Notes under the pieces: model-generated
Databases searched by the model: none
What the model saw: only the letters and a program-made list of their open reading frames with translations
Told to the model about the DNA's origin: nothing
Assembly: GCA_024276675.1 (NCBI GenBank)
Contig: JAJRWT010000032.1
Coordinates: 310,001-374,000, forward strand
From: Myxococcota bacterium
GTDB lineage: Bacteria; Myxococcota_A; UBA796; JAFGLY01
Direction of reading: 5' to 3'
Length of the DNA: 64,000 nucleotides
Shown: one piece after another, positions 10,054-18,165 of the stretch
How the letters are laid out: every line of letters begins with the position of its first letter
Position numbering within the stretch: position 1 is the stretch's first letter
Made by a program: the position numbers and the translations under genes

Positions 10054-10167
10054 TCATCGTCCACCCGAAACCTCCAGCCGACGCAACCATCGCTGGAATT
10101 GCAGGAGCGCTCCGGGTGGAGTTCGAAGCCTGGTGTGCCGAACCTTTCCCCAGGGCCGCTTCAGCCC

Positions 10168-11655
10168 TCACCAGGTCCAGTCCAGTATCTCTGCCGCGGC
10201 GATGGTTCTCATTTCCATCTCTGACAGGTCGAAAGGTGGCAGGTATTGCCCCACGTTGGCCTCGGTGAGCGGCTGGCCTTCCTCCAGGCGTGGGAAGTCC
10301 TGGACATGCTCACCGAGGACCTCCGCGAACGACCCCTGGGAGGGCTCGAAGAGCACCGGCGCCCCCAGGTCCAGGAGGGTGGAGTATTCCTCCACCACGT
10401 GGGGACGAGAGGCGATGGGTATACCGTGCTCCCTTTCGTTTGCCACCAGCAGCCATCTGATGGTCGAACTGCGCTTCGCCAGGCCCCACAAGGAAGCGTA
10501 GACATCCCTCTGCTCCCAGAATGCCGTTGTTTCTTGGAGATCAGGCAGATGGGCGGGCCAGTTCTCCGTGGTGAGCAGCCCCGAATCCAGGGCCGTTTCC
10601 AGGATCTGCGGATCGTGCCAATACCTGTCGGTGCCCCGGGTGGTGTCCCAGGTGCCGATGAACACGAAATCCTCGCCGGATGAGAGTGCTCCGTCGCCGT
10701 CGATGTCGGGTTTTCCGGTGACCGGGTCCAGAGCCAGGGAGCCGTCGGCATCCCCGTCCAGGTAGAAGAGCCCGGGGCTGGACAGGTTGCTGGAGAACAC
10801 GCCGCCCCCGTAGTCGGCCACGGCCAGCAACGGGTCCCAGGCCAGGGCAGAGAGGTCGAGTCGGCAAGACCCGCCGGAGCACTGCCCCTGCTGGTATCGC
10901 ACGTTGCGCATGTCGTCCCAGGCTGTCCCGTTGCCGTCGGAGTCCAGGTCCAGGTCGTCGTCGTCGGCCACGGCACCCAGTCCCCGGGAAGTCTGGTGGG
11001 GAAACAGCGGCACTTCGAAGAGGGCCACGGCGGATGGCAGGTCGGGATCGCAGTACTTGTAGAGGGCCGGCAGCGCCAGGTGGCCGCTTGCGGATGACAC
11101 CAGGAGCGGCAGGCGATCCTGGAGAAGCTCCATGCCGACGATGCCGCCGAGATCCAGGCCGGTGCCGCCGAGAAGATCCCCGTGGGCAAAGGCAAGGACA
11201 TCCCCCATCATCGCCTGGGAGACCGTGCCGCTCATGTCGGCCGATCCGCCGGCACAGACGCCCAGGCAGCACTGCCCGGCCACCAGCGGTTGCAGCACCA
11301 CGGCGCCCAAATCCATGGTAAGAGCGGGGGGAACGGTTCCGGCGCTGCAAACGGAGGCACCGCCCAGGTCGCCGAAAATGGCCAGCATCACGGGCGCACC
11401 CCGGGCATAGCGGGAGGAGGCTCCCTGGGCGGGGGCGATCACGATGGTGGCGGCTCCGGTGCTGCCCTGGAGCGTCAACACCCAGAATCGCCTGCCGTCG
11501 TCCAGTCGCCCGCCCACCATGTCCTGCTCCAGCCAGTCTGCCGTGTCGTGAAAGGGCCAGTCCCAGGCGTTGGCGCCCGGTTCCGCGGATCTTGCGCAGG
11601 CGGCTGCCTGTACAGCCACGAGGGCCAGGCAGGCCATGGGCGTTGAACGCGACAT
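10168..11655 (-). CDS. secreted lipoprotein with Asp-rich calcium-binding-like loops, function unknown
   Basis: This 495-residue protein has a signal peptide ending in a lipobox-like VQAAAC, so it is probably an outer-surface or periplasmic lipoprotein. The middle contains two Asp-rich loops: DDDDLDLDSDGNGT, and DGDADGSLAL with DIDGDGALSSGED. These resemble EF-hand or dockerin-type calcium sites. The N-terminal part (DGRRFWVLTLQGSTGAATIV, then VMLAIFGDLGG) and a later LVSSASGH could belong to a secreted hydrolase fold, but no catalytic triad can be assigned with confidence. Its ATG overlaps the stop of the upstream amidase as TGATG. The two genes are therefore very likely translated from one message, linking this surface protein to amide metabolism. 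I do not recognise the family. Confidence 0.6.
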   Translation of the reverse strand: MSRSTPMACLALVAVQAAACARSAEPGANAWDWPFHDTADWLEQDMVGGRLDDGRRFWVLTLQGSTGAATIVIAPAQGASSRYARGAPVMLAIFGDLGGASVCSAGTVPPALTMDLGAVVLQPLVAGQCCLGVCAGGSADMSGTVSQAMMGDVLAFAHGDLLGGTGLDLGGIVGMELLQDRLPLLVSSASGHLALPALYKYCDPDLPSAVALFEVPLFPHQTSRGLGAVADDDDLDLDSDGNGTAWDDMRNVRYQQGQCSGGSCRLDLSALAWDPLLAVADYGGGVFSSNLSSPGLFYLDGDADGSLALDPVTGKPDIDGDGALSSGEDFVFIGTWDTTRGTDRYWHDPQILETALDSGLLTTENWPAHLPDLQETTAFWEQRDVYASLWGLAKRSSTIRWLLVANEREHGIPIASRPHVVEEYSTLLDLGAPVLFEPSQGSFAEVLGEHVQDFPRLEEGQPLTEANVGQYLPPFDLSEMEMRTIAAAEILDWTW

Positions 11656-13058
11656 CAGGTGGACACAGGGGGTTCACGCGGGGCCGTGCTCCCGGAAGAA
11701 TCGGCTGCAATCGAATCCGGAAGGGTGTCCGCGTGGATGGGAGGGCGCCGGGAAAAACCCATCGCCGTTTCCACGAAGAGAGCAAGCTCCAGCAGTTGGA
11801 AGTCCCCTGACTGCCTGCCCACCATCTGCAGGCCCACCGGCAGTCCATCCGACAGCGCCATGGGAAGGGATATGGCAGGGTGGCCGGTGAGGTTGAAGGG
11901 AGAGGTGAAGAGCAGGTAGTCGGAGGCATGGGGGTGCCCGATCCGGACGGCGGGCCGGGGCGTGGTGGGCAGGATCAAGCAGTCCAGCCCGTCCAGCAGG
12001 CGATCCAGATCGCGGGCCATCCTTCGGGCGGAGGCCAGAGCCTGAACTCGTTTTTCGGAGCTTGCGCGTGTGCATCTCAGCAGATCGCGACGCACCTGCT
12101 CCCCCAGGTCCTGGCTCCTGTCCCGGAGAACCCGCTCGTGTACCGCGGCGGCTTCCGGGGAATAGATGGCGGAGAGCCACTTGATGCCGAGTTCGAAGCC
12201 CTCCAATTCCACCGGCACCAGCTCCCAGCCCAGTTCCCCCAGCAGCTCCAGGCTGCCCTGGAAAGAACCCGCAACCGCGGGTTGCGCTCGGGCCACGGCC
12301 TGCCGGAGGACTCCTGCCCGTGGGGGGGAACCAGGGGCGAACGACGGGGGCAGGTGGAAAGAGCGACCTGAAATCACCGACAACAGGACCGCCAGGTCGC
12401 GCACCGTGCGGGCCATGGGGCCCACGTGGTCCAGCGTGGGGGAAAGGGGGAGCACACCGTCCGTGGGTACCAGGTCCCTGCTGGGCTTCAGACCCACCAC
12501 TCCGCACAGGGACGAGGGAATACGAACGGAGCCACCGGTGTCGGTTCCAAGAGACCCCACTACGGTGCCCGTTGCCACGGATACTGCTGACCCTCCGCTG
12601 GATCCTCCAGGGTGAAACCCTGATCGCCACGGGTTGCGTACGGACCCGTAGTGAGGGTTTTCGCTTGTGACCCCGTCGGCCAGCTCGTACATGTTGCAGC
12701 GACCCAGGACCACTGCTCCTGCCTGCCGCAGCCTCGCCACCACGGTGGCGTCTTCCCCGGGAATGAAATCGCGGTAGGCCAGGCTGCCGGCGCTGCACAC
12801 CTGGTCCCGCTGGGCTATGCTGTCCTTCAAGGCCACCGGGACACCGTGGAGCGGCCTGTCGCCCGCAGGGTCCGCTGCCATGGTATCCAGTCTCCGGGCC
12901 GCATTCATGGCGGCTACGGGTTGGAGGCTCACCCATGCCGAAAGCCGTGGCTCCATGGCCGCGGCCGCCGAAAGAGAGGCGGCCACGACAGGAGCGGCCC
13001 CACGCTGGAGCGCCAGGCGACGACAGGAGTCCAGGGTCTTGGCGGAGGGAATGCTCAC
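11655..13058 (-). CDS. amidase-signature hydrolase
   Basis: This amidase-signature enzyme of about 467 residues hydrolyses an amide or carbamoyl bond. The Ser-cisSer-Lys triad is visible: Lys in VALKDS, cis-Ser in GGSSGGSA and the nucleophile in TDTGGSVRIPSS. The family includes GatA, allophanate hydrolase and various amide hydrolases. No GatB or GatC is beside it, and the neighbourhood is catabolic, so a degradative role is more likely than tRNA amidation. The GTG at 13058 fits the family N-terminus (SIPSAKTL). The longer reading to a TTG at 13145 adds a non-conserved tail. The gene is divergent from allH and its stop overlaps the start of the lipoprotein gene (TGATG). An allophanate-, oxamate- or ureido-type substrate would fit the neighbours, but this is inference. 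Confidence 0.85.
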   Translation of the reverse strand: MSIPSAKTLDSCRRLALQRGAAPVVAASLSAAAAMEPRLSAWVSLQPVAAMNAARRLDTMAADPAGDRPLHGVPVALKDSIAQRDQVCSAGSLAYRDFIPGEDATVVARLRQAGAVVLGRCNMYELADGVTSENPHYGSVRNPWRSGFHPGGSSGGSAVSVATGTVVGSLGTDTGGSVRIPSSLCGVVGLKPSRDLVPTDGVLPLSPTLDHVGPMARTVRDLAVLLSVISGRSFHLPPSFAPGSPPRAGVLRQAVARAQPAVAGSFQGSLELLGELGWELVPVELEGFELGIKWLSAIYSPEAAAVHERVLRDRSQDLGEQVRRDLLRCTRASSEKRVQALASARRMARDLDRLLDGLDCLILPTTPRPAVRIGHPHASDYLLFTSPFNLTGHPAISLPMALSDGLPVGLQMVGRQSGDFQLLELALFVETAMGFSRRPPIHADTLPDSIAADSSGSTAPREPPVST

Positions 13059-13235
13059 GGGGCGAACCTGGCACAACCATAACCACATACCAGGGACTGC
13101 GCCGGGGCGCTCCGTTGGCAGCGCCCAGGGAGCGAGCGTTTGCAAGTGGACGAAAAAGCAACCAAGCCGGGTGGGTTGATGCCTGGATGCACCCGCAACA
13201 AAGATTGCGATGGAAAGGGCCGCGGGGGCGGAGCG

Positions 13236-14138
13236 GTGCTGACTCGCTTCGACAGGTCGCTGCTGGTCGCATCATCCCGGGCACCCCTGCTGGGGAAGGT
13301 GGAGGCCAGCTACCAGAACTCCGCCCTGGTGCTGCCGACCCGCAGCCAGCCCAGGCTGACCCTGCTGCGCCACGACAGGGACCTGGTCCCCTGGGGGCTG
13401 GTTCTGCCGGAAGATGTACCTCTTCCGGCAAGGGGGCAGCAGGTCTCCCTGGGGCAACGAACCCTGCTTCTGCCCATCACCCATGGCGCGCCCCGAGCCC
13501 CGTGCCTGGTGGGTGCCGGTGTCGATCTCTTCATTCCCAGTGGGCAGGGCGGCTTCTCCCGCTCCGCCCTGCGGGAGCACCTGGCATGGACCGCGTCAGT
13601 CCTGGAACATTCCACTGTGGTCTCCTGGATGCTTGGAAGGCCCCATCCCCAAGCGGCCCTCACCCAGCAGGTCTTCCTGGCCAGGGCCAGGCCCGCTCTC
13701 GGCCACCTGACGCATCTCCTGCTTGAAGGTGTACCCTCTTCGCAATCATACCAGGCACCAATCTCCGTCCTCGTCGGTCTGGGCCCCGGGCTCACCCCTT
13801 CGGGAGACGACATGATTGTGGGCCTGTTGGCAGCCGCCCATCGTCTCCTGGCCTGTGGCTCGTTGGAGCGCCGTGGCATCGAAGCCATGGCGCAGGTCCT
13901 GGTGGATACCTCCCCGGCGTTGACAACCACGGTCAGCCGGGAAATGATCCTTCACTCGGTCAAGGGTGCCTTCCCGGAACCCCTGCTGAAACTGTCCACG
14001 GCCATGGGGGCGCGAACCACCAGGCCCGGGAAACTGTCAAGGTTGGTCACGAGACTCGTCAACACCGGCGCCCACTCCGGTTACGACCTGGCAGCGGGGC
14101 TGCTGTCCCAGTATTCGGCACTATTTCAACGACATTGA
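13236..14138 (+). CDS. allH: AllH/YlbF-type subunit of an oxamate-carbamoyltransferase-like enzyme (DUF2877)
   Basis: This protein of about 300 residues has the DUF2877 signature GLGPGLTPSGDDMIVG at about residues 185-200. In E. coli the matching gene (ylbF/allH) lies with fdrA and ylbE/allG in the allantoin region. The three products together are linked to oxamate carbamoyltransferase, which phosphorolyses oxalurate to oxamate and carbamoyl phosphate. The three genes are likewise adjacent here, in the order allH-fdrA-allG. The GTG at 13236 is chosen because GGAG stands six bases upstream and the length then matches the E. coli protein (about 270). Upstream in-frame starts exist at 13140 and 13179. 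The stop overlaps the region just before fdrA, suggesting coupled translation. Confidence 0.82.
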   Translation: MLTRFDRSLLVASSRAPLLGKVEASYQNSALVLPTRSQPRLTLLRHDRDLVPWGLVLPEDVPLPARGQQVSLGQRTLLLPITHGAPRAPCLVGAGVDLFIPSGQGGFSRSALREHLAWTASVLEHSTVVSWMLGRPHPQAALTQQVFLARARPALGHLTHLLLEGVPSSQSYQAPISVLVGLGPGLTPSGDDMIVGLLAAAHRLLACGSLERRGIEAMAQVLVDTSPALTTTVSREMILHSVKGAFPEPLLKLSTAMGARTTRPGKLSRLVTRLVNTGAHSGYDLAAGLLSQYSALFQRH

Positions 14139-14149
14139 AAGCAAGATAC

Positions 14150-15682
14150 ATGAAAGAACACATTCTGCTGCACAGGGGTACCTACCACGACTCTGCCTTT
14201 CTCATGCGCATCAGCAGGGAGCTTGGTGCCCTTGACGGAGTCTCCGAGGCGGTGGTGGTGATGGGTACGGAGATGAACCGGGCCCTGCTTCTAGACGTCG
14301 GATTCTCCGCGGAACAACTGGCATCGGCCACCCCCATGGACATGCTGGTGGCTCTGCGCCTGGAGCGGGAAGGGCTGGTCTCCCGAGTGCAGGAACGACT
14401 GGAGCAGCTTCTCCGGGGCGGCACCCGGTCCAGCACCGCGTCGTCTGGATCGGGTGAACCCCGGTACCCCAGCCTGCCCGAGGCCATGGAGGCGCTGCCC
14501 GCCGCCAACATCGTCTCCATAGCCGTGGCCGGGCCCTACGCCACCCACCTGGCACACCAGGCCCTGGCCGCCGGCAGGCATGTATTCCTGTTCAGCGACA
14601 ACGTACCCCTGGATGACGAAATCCGTCTCAAGCGCCTGGGCCGGGAGCTTGGACTGCTGGTGATGGGGCCCGATTGCGGCACCTCCATCATCGACGGGAC
14701 AGGGCTGGGTTTCACCAACCGTGTCCCCAGGGGCTCAATCGGCCTGGCGGGTCCTTCGGGCACCGGCATCCAGGAACTATCCTGCCTGGTGGCCCGGGGC
14801 GGAGGGGGAATCTCGCAGGCCATCGGTACCGGCGGACGTGACCTGTCTGCCCCGGTGGGAGGCCTGATGACCACCATGGCCCTGGACATGCTGGACCAGG
14901 ACCCATCCACCCGTGTCATGGTATTGGTGGCCAAGCCACCGGATGGCCAGGTGGCTGATGAGCTTCACCGGAAGCTTCGTACACTGTCAAAACCCGTGGT
15001 GGTGCGTTACCTTGGCAGGCCGCCAGCCTCAGCCCGGGACGGTGTCAACTACTGCTCCAGCATCGACGAGGCCGCGAGATTGGCCCTGGCCCTTTCGGGC
15101 ACTCCCAGCTCGGCGCCACCTGCCGACGAGGCCCGCCAGCCGCCACCCTCCGTGCGTGGCCGTCTCGTGGGTCTGTTCGCCGGGGGTTCCCTCACCCTGG
15201 AGTCAGCCGAGATCCTCCGCCGCCATGGCATCGCGGCCCACCTCACCCACCAGCTCCTGGCCCCGGGGAGGGCTCTCCCCCCGCAGCCTCATTTCCTGGT
15301 GGACACGGGAGGCGACCTCTATACCCGGGGTCGCCCCCACCCCATGGTGGACCAGGACACTGGCCTGGAACTGATGGAATGGCTGGGCTCCATGCCCGAC
15401 ACGGGCATCTTGCTGATGGACCTGGTGCTGGGAGACGGAGCCCATCCCGATCCCGCCCCTGGACTGGCTTCCACCATGGAATCCATCAAGCGTAAGCTAG
15501 GTGCCAAGGCCCCGTTGCTGGTCTGCTCCATCACCGGCGTCGCCCGTGACCCCCAGGATCCCGCCGCTCAGCGTGGCATCCTGGAGCAGGCCGGAGCACG
15601 GGTGTTCCCGTCGGCCACCACCGCGGCAACCTTCGCGGCAAGGGCGCTGCGCCAACAGCACAGGGGGAACCACCATGCATAG
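14150..15682 (+). CDS. fdrA: FdrA-family acyl-CoA-synthetase-like protein
   Basis: This 510-residue protein is very similar in pattern to E. coli FdrA. It has SDNVPLDDEIRLK, then LLVMGPDCGTSIIDGT and GPSGTGIQELSCLVA, followed by IGTGGRDLS. These are Rossmann and CoA/phosphate-binding signatures of the succinyl-CoA-synthetase alpha-like fold. A later YTRGRPHPMVDQD matches the second conserved block. FdrA works with AllG and AllH in carbamoyl transfer to phosphate; FdrA itself carries the nucleotide/acyl-phosphate-type fold. The ATG at 14150 is used rather than the in-frame TTG at 14135, because the conserved N-terminus begins here. The next gene, allG, starts inside its last codons (8-base overlap), so the pair is translationally coupled. 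Confidence 0.92.
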   Translation: MKEHILLHRGTYHDSAFLMRISRELGALDGVSEAVVVMGTEMNRALLLDVGFSAEQLASATPMDMLVALRLEREGLVSRVQERLEQLLRGGTRSSTASSGSGEPRYPSLPEAMEALPAANIVSIAVAGPYATHLAHQALAAGRHVFLFSDNVPLDDEIRLKRLGRELGLLVMGPDCGTSIIDGTGLGFTNRVPRGSIGLAGPSGTGIQELSCLVARGGGGISQAIGTGGRDLSAPVGGLMTTMALDMLDQDPSTRVMVLVAKPPDGQVADELHRKLRTLSKPVVVRYLGRPPASARDGVNYCSSIDEAARLALALSGTPSSAPPADEARQPPPSVRGRLVGLFAGGSLTLESAEILRRHGIAAHLTHQLLAPGRALPPQPHFLVDTGGDLYTRGRPHPMVDQDTGLELMEWLGSMPDTGILLMDLVLGDGAHPDPAPGLASTMESIKRKLGAKAPLLVCSITGVARDPQDPAAQRGILEQAGARVFPSATTAATFAARALRQQHRGNHHA

Positions 15683-17141
15683 CCAACGAAACACCCGAAT
15701 CCTGCCGGGAACACCGTGGATCATTCACGTGGGCATGGACGACATGACGGCCGGAGTCGCCGCATCGGGCGCGGCGCTGGCCCATGCGGACTTCCAACCC
15801 CCGGGGGGAGGTGATCCCCGGCGTGTGCGAATGCTCACGGACCTGGCGGAGGCTCCGGTAGCCGAGCGCGTGGATTCCGCCAACAAGATCGCCCTGGAAC
15901 GTTTCCAGGCCAGCCAGCCCCACCTGGTGGGGGTGGGGACTGCCCTGGACACCATCCCGGGCATGGAAGAAGGGCTCTTCCTTCACGCCGGCCCCCCCAT
16001 CGGCTGGGAGCGCATGTCCGGTCCGCTTCGCGGAGCGGTCATCGGTGGCGCTCTCCTGGAGGGCCTCGCCTCCACGCCCACCCAGGCGGAAGCCTTGGCC
16101 AGCAGCGGCGCCATCCGCTTCCAACCCTGCCACGCCCACCAGGCGGTGGGCCCCATGGCCGGACTGGTGACCCCTTCCATGCCGGTCTGGATCGTGGAAG
16201 ATCACGGCGGCCACAACCAGGGCAAGAGGAGCTTCTGCACGCTCAACGAAGGGCTTGGCAAGGTGCTGCGCTACGGTGCCTTCAGCTCTGAAGTCCTGGA
16301 AAGACTTCGCTTCATGGAGACAACCCTGGCGCCGGCTCTCGCGGCGGCGCTGGAGGAATCCGGCCCAGTGGACCTGAAGCTCCTCATGGCCCAGGCCCTG
16401 CAGATGGGCGACGAGGGCCACAACCGGAACCGAGCCGGCACATCCCTGTTGATCCGCGAGCTGGCACCCCACCTGGCGGCCCTGCCCCTGGCCCGCGAAG
16501 ATCTCTCCCGTTCCCTGGCCTTCATGCACGCCAACGATCACTTCTTCCTCAACCTGAGCATGCCCATGGCCAAGTGCATGCTCATGGCGGCCGAAGATGT
16601 GCCCCTTTCCTCCATGCTCACCGTCATGTGCCGCAACGGCACGGACTTCGGCGTCCAGGTGGCCTCCATGCCCGGCAGGTGGTTCACCGGCCCCGCCATG
16701 CAGGTGCGAGGTCTCTACTTCCCGGGTTTTTCCGCCTCCGACGCCAACCCCGACATCGGAGACAGTGCCATCATGGAAACCTCGGGCATAGGCGGCTTCG
16801 CCATGGCGGCGGCGCCGGCCATCGTGCAGTTCGTGGGTGGTACCGTGGCGGACGCCCTGGCCACCACCCGCCGGATGGCCCGAATAACTCTGGGGCGCAA
16901 CTCCACATGGGCCATACCATCACTGGATTTCCTGGGTACCCCCACGGGTATCGACCTGCTCAGGGTCGAATCGCTGAACCTGCTCCCGGCCATCAACACC
17001 GGGATCGCACATCGCGAGCCTGGTGTCGGGCAGGTGGGAGCCGGACTGGTGAGCCCACCCTGGGAGTGCTTCCACCAGGCCCTGTCCGCCTTCCACCAAC
17101 ACGTCATGGAAACCATCCCCCATCACGCCGAGCCCGTCTGA
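15675..17141 (+). CDS. allG: AllG/YlbE-type protein of an oxamate-carbamoyltransferase-like enzyme (DUF1116)
   Basis: This 488-residue protein matches the DUF1116 family. Recognisable blocks include GDEGHNRNRAGTSLL, the FLNLSMPMAKCMLMAA helix, VMCRNGTDFGVQVA and the glycine-rich region SGIGGFAMAAAPAIVQFVG. The C-terminal INTGIAHREPGVGQVGAG is also conserved. The E. coli counterpart (ylbE/allG) sits with fdrA and allH and is needed for oxamate transcarbamylation. The start is fixed by the ATG at 15675 inside the fdrA stop region; an upstream in-frame TTG-type extension overlaps fdrA and is not conserved. No carbamate kinase gene follows, although one normally converts the carbamoyl phosphate to ATP in the E. 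coli set. Confidence 0.92.
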   Translation: MHSQRNTRILPGTPWIIHVGMDDMTAGVAASGAALAHADFQPPGGGDPRRVRMLTDLAEAPVAERVDSANKIALERFQASQPHLVGVGTALDTIPGMEEGLFLHAGPPIGWERMSGPLRGAVIGGALLEGLASTPTQAEALASSGAIRFQPCHAHQAVGPMAGLVTPSMPVWIVEDHGGHNQGKRSFCTLNEGLGKVLRYGAFSSEVLERLRFMETTLAPALAAALEESGPVDLKLLMAQALQMGDEGHNRNRAGTSLLIRELAPHLAALPLAREDLSRSLAFMHANDHFFLNLSMPMAKCMLMAAEDVPLSSMLTVMCRNGTDFGVQVASMPGRWFTGPAMQVRGLYFPGFSASDANPDIGDSAIMETSGIGGFAMAAAPAIVQFVGGTVADALATTRRMARITLGRNSTWAIPSLDFLGTPTGIDLLRVESLNLLPAINTGIAHREPGVGQVGAGLVSPPWECFHQALSAFHQHVMETIPHHAEPV

Positions 17142-17216
17142 GGACCGGGCGAATCTCCCTTCGGCGGGAACACATCTACGAGAACACACCCACATGGCAC
17201 AGCCAAGGAGCGACAC

Positions 17217-18104
17217 ATGCTTCCCATAGACCTCTCCATTCCCCTGGGCATAGGCACGCCGGCCTGGCCCACCTATGAACCCCTCCAGATGAAGTACTTC
17301 AAGAGGCTGGCCCCCAACGGCGCCAACGGCCAGCTTCTCACCCATTCCAACCACGTGGGGACCCACCTGGACGGCGAGATCCACTTCTACGGTCCTGGAA
17401 GGGACATCGCCTCCCTCCCCCTGGACTACCTGATGCACGAAGGCGTCGTGGTGGACCTGTCCGATGCGGTGGGGGACTACGATGTCTACACATCCCGGAT
17501 GATCGAGGAACGGGTAGAGGTGAAAGACGGCGACATCCTCATCATCCACACCGGCTACCACCACCATGGCTGGGACCAGCCAGCGGCCGACGAGGTCAAG
17601 TACATGGTGAAGCATCCCGGACCCGACCGCGAGTTCGCGCTGTGGTGCCGTAGCCGGAAAATCCGCTGGATCGGCGTGGACTGCGGAAGCGCCGACCACC
17701 CCATGAACACCATCATCCGGGACTGGATGCCCCGACAGGCACGCGAGGCCGACGCCCATTTCCGCAGCAAGTACGGCATGCCCCTGGCCGACTTCTACGA
17801 CGACTCCAAGTACCAGCTCATGCACCTGGAACTCTTCAACCACGGAATCATCCACGCCGAGTGCCTGGGGGGCGACATCGACCTGCTGCTGAACCGCAGA
17901 GCCGTCATCGCTGCTTTTCCGTGGCGCCTGGTGGACGGCGAATCCTGCATCTCGCGCATCGTGGCCTTCGTGGACGACGATCTGCACGCTCGCCTCATGG
18001 CCGAGAAGGCCCGCGCCAAGCTCACGAAGTACGGCGATATTGCCGGGATCGAAAACGACTGGCTGCACCAGCGAGCCAGGAATAGAAAGACCACCGCCGG
18101 CTGA
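17217..18104 (+). CDS. cyclase-family metal-dependent hydrolase
   Basis: This 295-residue protein belongs to the cyclase superfamily, which includes kynurenine formamidase and isatin hydrolase. The metal motif reads HVGTHLDGEIHF near residue 44 and matches the family HxGTHxDxPxHF, with Glu in place of Pro. A second region, WIGVDCGSADHPMN, matches the conserved D-x-x-S/H site. These enzymes open cyclic amides or hydrolyse formamides with Mn or Zn, so this gene is a good candidate for the ring-opening or N-acyl-cleaving step. The start has a strong AAGGAG eight bases upstream. It follows allG by 75 bases and is followed by the molybdenum hydroxylase genes, so it lies within the same unit. Confidence 0.87.
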   Translation: MLPIDLSIPLGIGTPAWPTYEPLQMKYFKRLAPNGANGQLLTHSNHVGTHLDGEIHFYGPGRDIASLPLDYLMHEGVVVDLSDAVGDYDVYTSRMIEERVEVKDGDILIIHTGYHHHGWDQPAADEVKYMVKHPGPDREFALWCRSRKIRWIGVDCGSADHPMNTIIRDWMPRQAREADAHFRSKYGMPLADFYDDSKYQLMHLELFNHGIIHAECLGGDIDLLLNRRAVIAAFPWRLVDGESCISRIVAFVDDDLHARLMAEKARAKLTKYGDIAGIENDWLHQRARNRKTTAG

Positions 18105-18165
18105 AACGCCACGCCGGCGCCATGGCCTCGACCCTCCGTGGCACCGCTCGACCCAGGGGAGCAAA

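Noticed and set aside
11655..13058. GatA of the tRNA amidotransferase
   Set aside because: No gatB or gatC nearby and the context is catabolic.
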